DNA of 64,000 bases from Oceanobacillus timonensis (GCF_900166635.1 NZ_LT800497.1:1030303-1094302), one strand, 5' to 3'; shown: positions 16,987 to 25,599, counted from the first letter of the stretch. A program made the numbers and translations. Notes: a model not told the origin generated them from the sequence alone.

Positions 16987-17748
16987 ATGTTAACCATAGA
17001 TATAAATTGTGATATGGGAGAAAGTTTTGGAGCTTACAAAATGGGGGCGGATGAAGAAATTCTTCCGTTTATTACATCAGCAAATATCGCGTGCGGGTTT
17101 CATGCCGGAGACCCTTCAACGATGCGCAACACCGTTCAGCTGGCAATGGAACACGGTGTAAAGCTCGGAGCGCATCCAGGTCTTCAGGATTTAATTGGAT
17201 TCGGGAGAAGAAATATGGATATTTCATATAAAGAAGCTTACGATCTCGTGCAATATCAAGTCGGCGCACTTCAAGGTATCGTCAAATCAGAAGGTGGAAA
17301 GCTCCAGCACGTTAAAGCACATGGTGCATTGTATAATATGGCGGCAACAAATGAGAATTTAGCCGAAGGAATTGCCCAAGCGGTCTACGATCTCGACTCT
17401 AATCTCATCTTATATGGGCTGGCAGGTAGCAAACTGCTTGAAGCAGGTGAAAAAGTCGGCTTGCAAACAGCCAGCGAAGTTTTTGCGGATCGGACATATC
17501 AGGAAACAGGCATGCTTACGTCGCGCCGTGAAGCAAATGCACTTATCGAGGATGTAGATACAGCCAGTGCGCAAGTGATTCGTATGGTTACAGAAAACCA
17601 AGTGGAAACGGCACAAGGAAAAGATATCATGATACAAGCTGATACCATCTGCATTCACGGTGACGGGGCCAATGCGCTTGCGTTTGCTAAACAAGTGAAA
17701 GAAAAAGTAAAAGAAGCAGGAATTACGGTACAGGCATTTCAAAAATAG
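16987..17748 (+). CDS. pxpA: 5-oxoprolinase subunit PxpA (LamB/YcsF family)
   Basis: 253 residues; GAGGGAGGAG precedes the ATG. N-terminus [20 protein letters not shown] is diagnostic (D-x-N-x-D-x-G-E). Also [39 protein letters not shown] and [10 protein letters not shown], which form the metal-dependent TIM-barrel active site. It completes the PxpABC 5-oxoprolinase. It is the last gene of the operon; a weak hairpin with T-rich tail follows at 17755-17795. No kipR regulator gene is present, unlike the B. subtilis locus. Confidence 0.95.
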   Translation: MLTIDINCDMGESFGAYKMGADEEILPFITSANIACGFHAGDPSTMRNTVQLAMEHGVKLGAHPGLQDLIGFGRRNMDISYKEAYDLVQYQVGALQGIVKSEGGKLQHVKAHGALYNMAATNENLAEGIAQAVYDLDSNLILYGLAGSKLLEAGEKVGLQTASEVFADRTYQETGMLTSRREANALIEDVDTASAQVIRMVTENQVETAQGKDIMIQADTICIHGDGANALAFAKQVKEKVKEAGITVQAFQK

Positions 17749-17754
17749 GAAATA

Positions 17755-17795
17755 AGAGGCTGTCCTTCAACTCGCGGGGGCAGCTTTTCTTATGG
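17755..17795 (+). terminator. Probable weak terminator after pxpA
   Basis: Imperfect stem of AGGCTGTCC with GGGGGCAGCTTTTCTT; T-rich tail but mismatched arms. Confidence 0.45.
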
Positions 17796-17935
17796 ATAGC
17801 AGCGGATATAACCGTAGCGTGCAAGTATGAACAGAATGTAAGAGGAGCGATATTTCAACGGTAGATACAGAAAAGTGAATATGGAAAAATCGTCTGTTAC
17901 TCCCTTGCTGAATGAAGGAATACTTTAAAAAAGTA

Positions 17936-17964
17936 TTGTAAAACGCTTTCTTATGATTTATACT
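17936..17964 (+). promoter_or_regulatory. SigA promoter of the kdg operon, with cre-like site in the spacer
   Basis: TTGTAA (17936-17941), 17 bases, TATACT (17959-17964). The spacer holds AAAACGCTTTCT, which fits the cre consensus with two mismatches (17938-17951), so CcpA repression is plausible. Confidence 0.75.
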
Positions 17965-17974
17965 AAATCTAAAT

Positions 17975-17994
17975 CGGTTTACTAAACCGGTTTA
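17975..17994 (+). promoter_or_regulatory. LacI-type operator (candidate KdgR site)
   Basis: Overlapping perfect palindromes CGGTTTA-C-TAAACCG (17975-17989) and TAAACCGGTTTA (17983-17994, central CG as in LacI-family operators). They lie at the predicted transcription start, ahead of the regulator gene, so autoregulation of the whole operon is likely. Confidence 0.7.
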
Positions 17995-18022
17995 TCAAAT
18001 GAACGATAAATGGGTGAAGCAA

Positions 18023-19027
18023 ATGGAAAGAATTACGATGGCTGATGTAGCTAAATATGCAGGCGTGTCTAAAAGCACGGTTTCCCAATATGTAAATGGT
18101 CGTTTTGACTATATGGGAAAAGAGACGCGTGAAAAAATAGGCAAAGCTGTCAAGCATTTAAATTATCAGCCTAATATGGTAGCACGGAGTTTAAAGCAAA
18201 AATCATCGACCACGATAGGCGTTATTGTAGCAAATATTCTGCATGTATTTTCCACGCAAGTCATCCGGGCAATTGAGGATTATTGTCATCAAAGAGGATT
18301 TCATGTGATTGTCTGTAATGCCGATGATCAGCCGGAGAAAGAAAAAAAGTACATTGAAATGTTGAAGGCAAAGCAGGTGGATGGCATGATTGCTTTTCCT
18401 ACTGGAGATAATGTAGCGCTTTACCAGCAGTTGCTGGATGAGGGGTATCCACTAGTATTTATGGACAGGATTGTTGAAGAACTGAAAGTAGATACGATTC
18501 TGCTAGATAATGCAGAAGCATCAAGGCTGGCTGCTGAAACATTATTACAGGGGGAGTATAAGCATGTTGCCGTAGTAAGCCCGCCTTTACTGAAACAAGT
18601 GACACCAAGAATGGAACGTGTCCATGCTTTTCAAAAAGCAATGCAACAGACCAATCATCCTATTCCAAAGGTTTCTTTGGTAACCGGGAAAATTCCTACT
18701 ATCTATGAAAAGCTGGATGCATTATTTCAAAAAGAGGAACGTCCGGACGCTATTTTTGCGATAAATGATCGTGTATTGCATGAAGTACTGTCGTTTTTAA
18801 GCAAGAAAGATATGCAGATACCAGATGATACGGCCATTATTAATGTAGATGACGTATCATTCGCGGATTTTTATAATCCGCCGCTTACAACGATTTCGCA
18901 GCCTGCTTTTGATATGGGAGAAAAAGCAGCAGAAATCTTGTTTACGATTATTTTAAAAGAGAAAACGGACAGGCATTCGGAAATGGTGCGGTTTAATCCA
19001 ATTTTGATCCGAAGAAAATCTTGCTGA
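18023..19027 (+). CDS. kdgR: LacI-family regulator, KdgR-like
   Basis: Start placed at 18023 (334 residues) because GGGTGA precedes it by 5 bases; the Met at 17999 abuts the operator and has no ribosome site. Residues 1-60 are the LacI helix-turn-helix and hinge (ITMADVAKYAGVSKSTVSQYVNGR, NYQPNMVARSLKQK). The rest is a periplasmic-binding-like sensor (TTIGVIVANILHVFSTQVIRAIED, NADDQPEKEKKYIEML, IFAINDRVLHEVL, TTISQPAFDMGEKAAE). KdgR of Bacillus represses 2-keto-3-deoxygluconate genes; the downstream kdgA and kdgK make that assignment likely. The inducer is not visible. The next gene starts 17 bases downstream. Confidence 0.85.
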   Translation: MERITMADVAKYAGVSKSTVSQYVNGRFDYMGKETREKIGKAVKHLNYQPNMVARSLKQKSSTTIGVIVANILHVFSTQVIRAIEDYCHQRGFHVIVCNADDQPEKEKKYIEMLKAKQVDGMIAFPTGDNVALYQQLLDEGYPLVFMDRIVEELKVDTILLDNAEASRLAAETLLQGEYKHVAVVSPPLLKQVTPRMERVHAFQKAMQQTNHPIPKVSLVTGKIPTIYEKLDALFQKEERPDAIFAINDRVLHEVLSFLSKKDMQIPDDTAIINVDDVSFADFYNPPLTTISQPAFDMGEKAAEILFTIILKEKTDRHSEMVRFNPILIRRKSC

Positions 19028-19044
19028 AAAAGGAGAATCATCGA

Positions 19045-19602
19045 ATGAGAGAAATATTGCATACAGTCGCTGGAGAAATGCAGGAAGTCTTGTCACAGGT
19101 TGATGCAACTCAAACAGCCGAATTGGCAGAGGAAATACAAAAAGCAAACCGGATATTTATTGCGGGAACAGGAAGATCAGGTTTGGCAGGTAAAATGTTT
19201 GCGATGCGGTTAATGCACAGCGGTTATTCCGTATATGTCGTTGGAGAGACAATTACGCCAAGCCTGGAATCGGATGATTTATTACTATTAATCTCCGGTT
19301 CTGGCGGGACGGCTTCTCTGTTAAACTATGCTCAAAAAGCAAAAGATATTACGGCATCGGTTGTATTGGTTACAACCAATGCGCAATCCGCTATTGGTAA
19401 ATACAGCAATCATATTGTCCGCATCCCGGCTGCTACCAAAAAGCGGTTGGAAACAGAACCGGAAACGATTCAGCCGCTGGGCAGTCAATTCGACCAATCT
19501 GCGCACTTGATATTAGACAGCATCATTGTCTATTTACTGCAAACCTATCCAGGTAACCGTAATGAAGAGAGCTTAAATCAAAAACATACAAATTTAGAAT
19601 AG
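19045..19602 (+). CDS. hxlB: 6-phospho-3-hexuloisomerase (SIS domain)
   Basis: 185 residues from the ATG at 19045 (AAAAAGGAGAA upstream), the usual length of PHI enzymes; the upstream TTG at 19021 overlaps kdgR. The SIS fold is clear: ANRIFIAGTGRSGLAGKMFAMRLMHSGYSVYVVGE (about 38-72), LLLISGSGGTASLLNYAQKAK and a C-terminal PLGSQFDQSAHLILDSIIVYLL. PHI interconverts D-arabino-3-hexulose 6-phosphate and fructose 6-phosphate, the second step of formaldehyde fixation. Its usual partner, hxlA, lies at the far end of the operon. Confidence 0.9.
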   Translation: MREILHTVAGEMQEVLSQVDATQTAELAEEIQKANRIFIAGTGRSGLAGKMFAMRLMHSGYSVYVVGETITPSLESDDLLLLISGSGGTASLLNYAQKAKDITASVVLVTTNAQSAIGKYSNHIVRIPAATKKRLETEPETIQPLGSQFDQSAHLILDSIIVYLLQTYPGNRNEESLNQKHTNLE

Positions 19603-19613
19603 GAGACATTGAT

Positions 19614-20240
19614 ATGACTATTATTGAAGGAATCAAAAAAGAGAAAGTAGTAGCGGTTATCCGCAAATCCAGTGAAGAAAATATTGTAGAAATTCTGGAA
19701 GCTTTGGCGGAAGGCGGCATTCATCATGTTGAAATTACGGCAGAAACGCCAAATGTCAATGCCATTATTGCAAAAGCGGCAGCAAATGTAGATGAATCAA
19801 TTAAAGTTGGCGCAGGAACTGTATTGGATCCGGAAACAGCACGTTCTGTTATTTTGGCAGGAGCATCCTTTGTTGTAGCGCCGACATGGAATTTACAAAC
19901 ATTACAGCTTTGTCAACGTTATGGAATAGAACATATTCCAGGCGTGCTCACACCTACAGAAATAACGACTGCATATGAACATGGCGCCCGCATGGTAAAA
20001 GTATTTCCAGCTGATGCAGTTGGACCTAAATATATTAAAAATATCCGTGGCCCGCTTCCTCATGTAACTGCTATGGTAACAGGCGGAATCACCAAAGATA
20101 ATTTAAGAGAATATCTGGATAACGGCAGTGCAGCTGTCGGACTAGGCAGTAATCTGGTGGACGCATCCAAACTGAAAACAGAAGAAGATTATCAAGCACT
20201 GACAGAACGTGCGAAGGAATTTATTGCATTAGCCAAGTAG
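19614..20240 (+). CDS. kdgA: KDPG/KHG aldolase
   Basis: 208 residues, ribosome site AGGAGA. It is a class I aldolase of the KDPG/KHG family: HHVEITAETP (about 37-46), KVGAGTVLDPETARSVILAGASFVVAP, HIPGVLTPTEITTAYEHGA and MVKVFPADAVGPKYIK, with the Schiff-base Lys at 129. It splits 2-keto-3-deoxy-6-phosphogluconate into pyruvate and glyceraldehyde 3-phosphate, the product of KdgK encoded downstream. A stem-loop follows the stop, before the transporter genes. Confidence 0.94.
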   Translation: MTIIEGIKKEKVVAVIRKSSEENIVEILEALAEGGIHHVEITAETPNVNAIIAKAAANVDESIKVGAGTVLDPETARSVILAGASFVVAPTWNLQTLQLCQRYGIEHIPGVLTPTEITTAYEHGARMVKVFPADAVGPKYIKNIRGPLPHVTAMVTGGITKDNLREYLDNGSAAVGLGSNLVDASKLKTEEDYQALTERAKEFIALAK

Positions 20241-20265
20241 GAAGTATAGTTAAGAAGAATAAGCA

Positions 20266-20310
20266 GCAGAAATGAGTTTGGTTACCATCTGGATGTCCTC
20301 TCATTTCTGC
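20266..20310 (+). repeat. Intra-operon stem-loop between kdgA and dctP
   Basis: Perfect 11-bp stem GCAGAAATGAG / CTCATTTCTGC with a 23-base loop and no T-run. Likely an mRNA processing or stability element rather than a terminator. Confidence 0.6.
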
Positions 20311-20369
20311 AAATTATCATGTAGGGAGAAAAGATGCACTCATTTTGTAGCAAAAAAGGGAGGTTACGA

Positions 20370-21404
20370 ATGATGAAAATGAATAAATGCGTTTTCATTT
20401 TCAGTATGGTTGCAGCATTGTTCCTTTTCTTGGCCGCTTGTGGGAACGATGAACTTGAGGAGGAAGAAGACGGGACGCTAAAAATTATTGCAGCACATAA
20501 CCAGACATCACCTGATAATCCTTACCAAGCTGGACTTTTAAAATTTAAAGAAGTTGTGGAAAAAGAATCGGATGGTGCTATCGAAGTTGAAGTTCATGCC
20601 GGAACAATTGGTACAGAAGAAGATGAACTGGTTGAAAAACTCCAATTGGGAGCAGCAGATGTTGTCGTTGTTTCACCTGGATTTATGACACAGACCGGAA
20701 TACGTGAAGTTGACTTATTCTCCGCACCGTATTTATTCAATGATTATGAGCATTGGCTCCGTACTGTAGACGGAGAAGTAGGAGAGGAAATGGCACAAAT
20801 TATCAATGAAAAATCAGATAACTCTTTTAAATTGTTAGGTTACTGGTCAGCAGGAACCAGACATTATTATGGCAAAAAACCAGTTGAAACAACGGAGGAC
20901 ATGAGAGGATTGTCATTCCGAACACAGACATCAGGTGTTGTATCAGATTTTTGGACAGAAATTGGCGCTATTCCTTCAGGTATTTCGTGGGGAGAGTTAT
21001 ATCAAGGTTTACAGCAGGACGTTGTCGACTCATCTGAAAACGCATACCCATTTTTTGTACAGCAATCTCATCATACAACCCCAAATGGAAAGTATATCAG
21101 CGAGACTGCTCATGATTATACAACGCGTTTTCTTCTAATAAACGGGGAGCGATTTGATAATTTAGATGAAAACCAGCAACAAATAGTGCTGGATGCGGCA
21201 GAGGCATCTGTTGAGACAGAACGTGAAGTAACCTTAGAACAAGACGAAGACTATAAACAGCAAGCTATCGATGAAGGAGCAGAAGTTAATGAAGTAAATC
21301 GTGAGCCTTTTATTGAAAAAGCACAGCCAATTTTAGATGACTTTGCTGAGGAAATTGAAGTCGAAGAAATGCTTGAGAAAATCCGCGCTCTAGCAGAAGA
21401 GTAA
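20370..21404 (+). CDS. dctP: TRAP transporter substrate-binding lipoprotein (DctP family)
   Basis: Start at 20370 (GGGAGG 6 bases upstream), 344 residues. Lipoprotein signal with lipobox LAAC and Cys at residue 24. Mature protein has the DctP pattern: HNQTSPDNPYQAGLLKFKEVVEK, LQLGAADVVVVSPGF, DMRGLSFRTQTSGVV with the conserved Arg that binds the substrate carboxylate, and YPFFVQQSHHTTPNGKYISET. It delivers an organic or sugar acid to the DctQM permease. The operon points to a keto-deoxy sugar acid or a hexuronate derivative as ligand (inference). Confidence 0.92.
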   Translation: MMKMNKCVFIFSMVAALFLFLAACGNDELEEEEDGTLKIIAAHNQTSPDNPYQAGLLKFKEVVEKESDGAIEVEVHAGTIGTEEDELVEKLQLGAADVVVVSPGFMTQTGIREVDLFSAPYLFNDYEHWLRTVDGEVGEEMAQIINEKSDNSFKLLGYWSAGTRHYYGKKPVETTEDMRGLSFRTQTSGVVSDFWTEIGAIPSGISWGELYQGLQQDVVDSSENAYPFFVQQSHHTTPNGKYISETAHDYTTRFLLINGERFDNLDENQQQIVLDAAEASVETEREVTLEQDEDYKQQAIDEGAEVNEVNREPFIEKAQPILDDFAEEIEVEEMLEKIRALAEE

Positions 21405-21418
21405 GGGGGGGAGACCAA

Positions 21419-21904
21419 ATGAAAAAAGCGATACAGGCGCTGGAGAAGGCACAAATTACGATCGGAATTATTTTTCTATGTATATTCTTTTTCGTTATCG
21501 TTTTACAAATTGTCACGCGACAATTGGGAATATCGATTATTTGGACGGAAGAAGCAGCCAATTACTCCTTTATATGGGCTGTGTTTATGGGGGCTGCAGT
21601 TATGGTCAATCGCCGGGAACATTTTAACTTTGATTTCTTGCAGCAAAAACTACAAGGGAAGAAAAGAATTTTTCTAAGTCTAGTTAATGACAGTGTTTTA
21701 ATTATCTTTAATGTATGTATCTTTTTATTAGGTTTGCAGGTTGTCAATGAATTTTGGAATTATACATGGTCAACGCTTCCGGAAATGAAAATGGGATATG
21801 TCTGGATTGCAATACCAATTATGGCAGGTACAATGCTGGTTTATACACTTTCTCATATGGTTCAGCATGTACAGAAGTTAAATGCAAAGGAGGTTCATGA
21901 ATAA
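21419..21904 (+). CDS. dctQ: TRAP transporter small permease (DctQ family)
   Basis: 161 residues with four membrane helices (about 11-35, 47-63, 84-105, 122-145). The family motif ISIIWTEEAANYSFIWAVFMGAAVMVNRREHFNFDFL (W-x-E-E plus R-x-x-H) is present in the region 38-74. AAGGGGGGGAG precedes the start. Its stop overlaps the dctM start by one base (TAATG), typical for DctQ-DctM pairs. Confidence 0.93.
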   Translation: MKKAIQALEKAQITIGIIFLCIFFFVIVLQIVTRQLGISIIWTEEAANYSFIWAVFMGAAVMVNRREHFNFDFLQQKLQGKKRIFLSLVNDSVLIIFNVCIFLLGLQVVNEFWNYTWSTLPEMKMGYVWIAIPIMAGTMLVYTLSHMVQHVQKLNAKEVHE

Positions 21905-23190
21905 TGGGATTTTTGCTGTTAGGTGTATTCTTAGTCTTGATGTTTATCGGCGTACCGATTGCATTTGTCATAGGAATAGTTGCTTTAATTGGTATCTTGA
22001 TTATTCCTTATACTCCGGAAGCAACTGTCGCTATGACCATGGTAAATGGTCTGGATTCATTCGTATTGATAGCTGTTCCATTGTTTATTCTGGCAGCTAA
22101 TCTGATGAATTCAGGAAAGATTTCTGAAAAGCTAATTGATTTTGCTTTGGCCATTGTTGGGCCTGTTCGCGGCGGGTTAGCACATGCAAACGTGTTGGTG
22201 TCGATGATGTTTGCTGGTGTATCCGGAGCATCGCAGGCAGATACAGCAGGCGTAGGGAAAATTCTTATTCCCAGTATGGAGCGTAAAGGATATGATAAAG
22301 AAACGTCTGTAGGGGTTACAGCTGCATCTTCAACTGTCGGGGTAATCATTCCTCCGAGTATTCCAATGATTATTTTTGCAGGGCTGACGAATGCATCAGT
22401 TGGAGCTTTATTCTTGGGAGGAATTATTCCCGGCATTTTAATCGGTTTGGGTATGATGATTTTAATTTATGTGATAGCTGTTAAAAGAAACTATCCTAGA
22501 GATAAGCGCGTTGAAATGAAGAAATTGTTTACATTATTTTTAGATGCATTTCCAGCTTTATTAACACCTGTTATTATTATTGGAGGTATTATATCTGGTT
22601 TTTTTACCGCTACAGAAGCTGCGGCAGTAGCATCTATTTATACAGCAATTGTTTGTATGTTTTATTATAAAACATTAAAAATAAAAGATTTTCCAAAGAT
22701 TTTATTTGATACACTGGCACTTAGCTCTTTGTCATTATTCGCTCTGGCAGCAGCCAGCGCTCTTGGAGAATTGATGAGCTATTATCAATTGGGAGCAACT
22801 GCACAAGCATTTTTCGAAAATAATATTGGTTCACAATGGTTATTTATCCTTATTATTATTGCGTTTTTCTTATTCATTGGTACATTTATGGATGCGATTC
22901 CAGCAATGATTCTGTTCGTACCTATTATATTGCCGACTGCTTTAGAATTCGGAATGGATCCGGTGCATCTAGGATTAATTATCATTATGACACTTGCGAT
23001 TGGATTGATTACGCCGCCATATGGACTCTGTTTGCTGCTTGCAGCAAAAATAGGAAATATGTCGATAGAACGGTCCTTTGTGGCAGTCGTTCCATATATT
23101 GCAATTGTGTTGGTTGTTCTGTTATTTGTAGCTTTCTTCCCGGATATGGCGCTTTATATTCCTAAACTAATCAGTCCATCCTTATTTTAA
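21904..23190 (+). CDS. dctM: TRAP transporter large permease (DctM family)
   Basis: 428 residues, about 12 membrane segments. Characteristic stretches: IGVPIAFVIGIVALIGI, PLFILAANLMNSGKISEKLIDFA, GGLAHANVLVSMMFAGVSGASQADTAGVGKILIP, SSTVGVIIPPSIPMIIFAG, and GTFMDAIPAMILFVPIILP near the end. It is the Na+-driven translocation subunit that works with DctQ and the DctP lipoprotein encoded just upstream. Confidence 0.95.
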   Translation: MGFLLLGVFLVLMFIGVPIAFVIGIVALIGILIIPYTPEATVAMTMVNGLDSFVLIAVPLFILAANLMNSGKISEKLIDFALAIVGPVRGGLAHANVLVSMMFAGVSGASQADTAGVGKILIPSMERKGYDKETSVGVTAASSTVGVIIPPSIPMIIFAGLTNASVGALFLGGIIPGILIGLGMMILIYVIAVKRNYPRDKRVEMKKLFTLFLDAFPALLTPVIIIGGIISGFFTATEAAAVASIYTAIVCMFYYKTLKIKDFPKILFDTLALSSLSLFALAAASALGELMSYYQLGATAQAFFENNIGSQWLFILIIIAFFLFIGTFMDAIPAMILFVPIILPTALEFGMDPVHLGLIIIMTLAIGLITPPYGLCLLLAAKIGNMSIERSFVAVVPYIAIVLVVLLFVAFFPDMALYIPKLISPSLF

Positions 23191-23221
23191 TAAAAATCAC
23201 TAAAAAGGAGGCATACAAAAG

Positions 23222-23890
23222 ATGGAACTATCTGATAAACAGATTGCGGCAGAAAAAGCCGCTGAACGGGTGAAAGATGGTATGATACTTGGAATCGGCT
23301 CCGGTTCAACGGTTAATTATATGTTACAAAAACTTGCTGAGCGAATAGAAGCAGAAGGGATCCAGATCAAAGGAATTCCTTCTTCTAAAAAAACTGAGAA
23401 ACTAGCCAATGAACTTGGCATTCCGCTGACCACCTTTGCTGAGAATAGTCATATAGATCTTGCCATTGATGGTGCCGATGAAATCGATGAACATCTTCAT
23501 CTCTCTAAAGGAGGCGGAGGTTCGTTGGTTCGGGAAAAGATGGTTGATAGTCATGCAGACTATTTTATTGTGATTGCAGGGGCAGACAAACTGGTAAAAA
23601 GATTAGGAGCTTTTCCTTTGCCTGTAGAAGTGATTCCTTTTGGTTGGGAAGTAACGGAAAAGAAGCTTCAGAAATTAGGATGTCATACTGCCTTGCGATA
23701 TCAGGAAGGAAAGCCGTTTGTATCGGATAATGGCAATTACATTATTGATTGCCAATTTGAAAGCATAGAAGAGCCAGAAAGCTTGCATAAGGAAATGAAA
23801 GCACTGCTTGGTGTAGTAGAAACAGGTATATTTATCAATATGGTGAATGAAGTAATTATTTCGGAAAATGGAAAAATAAAAAGGTTATGA
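23222..23890 (+). CDS. rpiA: Ribose-5-phosphate isomerase A
   Basis: 222 residues, AAAAAGGAGGC upstream. All RpiA signatures are visible: GIGSGSTVNYML (about 21-32), IPSSKKTEKLA, IDLAIDGADEIDEHLHLSKGGGGSLVREKMV (about 78-108; catalytic Asp/Glu/Lys set), and INMVNEVIISENG at the C-terminus. It interconverts ribose 5-phosphate and ribulose 5-phosphate. Ribulose 5-phosphate is the substrate or product of HxlA, so its place in this operon makes sense as a link to the RuMP reaction. Many Bacillaceae use RpiB instead; an operon-borne RpiA is notable. Confidence 0.95.
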   Translation: MELSDKQIAAEKAAERVKDGMILGIGSGSTVNYMLQKLAERIEAEGIQIKGIPSSKKTEKLANELGIPLTTFAENSHIDLAIDGADEIDEHLHLSKGGGGSLVREKMVDSHADYFIVIAGADKLVKRLGAFPLPVEVIPFGWEVTEKKLQKLGCHTALRYQEGKPFVSDNGNYIIDCQFESIEEPESLHKEMKALLGVVETGIFINMVNEVIISENGKIKRL

Positions 23891-23920
23891 AACCGCAGAC
23901 ATGAACTTGGAGGGATTAAA

Positions 23921-24871
23921 ATGAAAGATGTTATTACACTAGGAGAGGCCATGATTGTTTTTAATCCAGAAGCAACAGGGCCGATGAAATTTGTAAATGG
24001 ATTTAAAAAGCATATTGGAGGTGCTGAGCTGAATGTAGCTGTTGGCTGTTCACGGCTTGGACTTCAAACGGGGTACATCAGCAGCTTGGGGAATGATGAA
24101 TTTGGGAAAACGATTCTTACCTTTGCAAGGGGAGAAGGCGTTGATGTACAGGAAGTGAATCTGGTTGACGGTTATCCGACGTCATTAAATTTTAAAGAAA
24201 TAATGGAAGATGGCAGTGTCAGAGTCTTTTTTTACCGTGATAAGTCACCTACCTTAACGATGAAATCGGAAAGATTAAATGAAGCCTATATTAAAAATGC
24301 ACGGGTACTGCATTTAACCGGTATCTTCCCGGCTATTGGCGGAGATAACCTGGAAGTGATGATGGAAGCAATCCGTCTCGCAAAAAAACATGATGTAAAA
24401 ATTGCTTTTGATCCCAATATTCGTCTGAAGATGTGGACAAAAGAAGAAGCACGAAAGGTATTATTAGATATTCTTCCACATGTGGATATTTTGCTCACAG
24501 GAGAAGATGAAATGGATATCATTATCGGCGAGCATGATCCGGAAGCAATTATTGAGAAAACCAGAGAATTTGATATTCCAACTGTCATTATTAAGCGTGG
24601 TGAACAAGGTTCTGTGGGATATGATCAAGGAAAAACGGTCCAAGCAGACCCTGTTCAAGCTTCCAAAGTGGTGGATACGGTTGGAGCTGGCGACGGATTT
24701 GATGCCGGTTTTCTTTACGGTTATCTGAACAATTGGGATTTAGAACGCAGTCTGCATTTTGCAAATACGATCGGTTCGATGGTTGTTGGTGTGGCAGGCG
24801 ATAACGAAGGGCTGCCCTATTATGAAGATGTGCAAGAAAGATTAGGAGAAGTAGAACGGATTGATCGGTAA
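23921..24871 (+). CDS. kdgK: 2-keto-3-deoxygluconate kinase (PfkB family)
   Basis: 316 residues, TTGGAGGGAT upstream. PfkB fold: ITLGEAMIVFNPEATGPMKFVNGFKKHIGGAELNVAVGCSRLGLQTGYIS (about 5-53), where the Gly-Gly-Ala-Glu-Asn stretch binds sugar, DPNIRLKMWTKEEA, and the C-terminal ATP/catalytic DTVGAGDGFDAGFLYG with its GAGD anion hole. KDG kinase makes KDPG from 2-keto-3-deoxygluconate, feeding KdgA. Other PfkB sugar kinases could look similar, but the neighbour kdgA makes KDG the likely substrate. Confidence 0.9.
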   Translation: MKDVITLGEAMIVFNPEATGPMKFVNGFKKHIGGAELNVAVGCSRLGLQTGYISSLGNDEFGKTILTFARGEGVDVQEVNLVDGYPTSLNFKEIMEDGSVRVFFYRDKSPTLTMKSERLNEAYIKNARVLHLTGIFPAIGGDNLEVMMEAIRLAKKHDVKIAFDPNIRLKMWTKEEARKVLLDILPHVDILLTGEDEMDIIIGEHDPEAIIEKTREFDIPTVIIKRGEQGSVGYDQGKTVQADPVQASKVVDTVGAGDGFDAGFLYGYLNNWDLERSLHFANTIGSMVVGVAGDNEGLPYYEDVQERLGEVERIDR

Positions 24872-24883
24872 GGAGGAGCCGTA

Positions 24884-25504
24884 TTGAGATTGCAATTAGC
24901 GTTGGATCGGTTACCAAAGGATACATGTATCCAATTGGCAGAGGATACGAGGGAATATGTCGATATCATTGAAATCGGTACAGGAGTCATCAAAGCGTAC
25001 GGTATGTCTATTGTCAGGGAGATGCGCAGGCTTTTTCCGGATAAAACAATTCTGGCAGATATGAAAACCTGTGATGCCGCCAAGCATGAAGTCAGGCAGG
25101 CTCTGGAAGCGGGCGCTGATATAACAACGGTGATGGGATTTTCAGCAGATGCTTCCATTAAAGATGCCTTACAGGAAGCGGAGAAATTGGGTGGACAAAT
25201 TATGATTGATTTACTGGGAATCCAATCTAAACATCGTGTAGAACAATTGGCTTCTTTAGGCGTAAATCTGGTAAGCCTTCATGTGGGGAAAGACCAGCAA
25301 AAGGAAGGGGCTTTTCATAAAGATTTATTCCAGTTAACAGAGGGGACCGGCTTGGCAGTCGCTGTTGCAGGAGGAATTAATGAGGATTCCATTGCCGGCA
25401 TTGTAGAAAACCATCCTGCCATTATTATTGTAGGGAGTACAATAACCGGTCAGGAAAATCCACAAAAAATAGCAGCGACATTAAAATCTTATATGATGCA
25501 TTAA
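24884..25504 (+). CDS. hxlA: 3-hexulose-6-phosphate synthase (OMPDC superfamily)
   Basis: 206 residues, TTG start behind AAGGAGGAG. The OMP-decarboxylase suprafamily active-site set is present: D8 (LALD), E30 (EIGT), and D59-x-K61-x-x-D64 (ADMKTCDA). MIDLLGIQ and VAVAGGINEDSI, followed by IIIVGSTITGQENP, form the phosphate site. HPS condenses formaldehyde with ribulose 5-phosphate; the same scaffold also makes 3-keto-L-gulonate-6-phosphate decarboxylases, and sequence by eye does not fully separate them. The presence of hxlB and rpiA in the operon favours HPS. It is the last gene of the operon. Confidence 0.85.
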   Translation: MRLQLALDRLPKDTCIQLAEDTREYVDIIEIGTGVIKAYGMSIVREMRRLFPDKTILADMKTCDAAKHEVRQALEAGADITTVMGFSADASIKDALQEAEKLGGQIMIDLLGIQSKHRVEQLASLGVNLVSLHVGKDQQKEGAFHKDLFQLTEGTGLAVAVAGGINEDSIAGIVENHPAIIIVGSTITGQENPQKIAATLKSYMMH

Positions 25505-25599
25505 AGTAATAGCGAGCTTTTCAGGTATTCACAAAAAAATATAGCCATAGTAAACAGCAGGTCTTTCCTTGCCCTCTAAAAACGGCAGTTGTACTTTAT

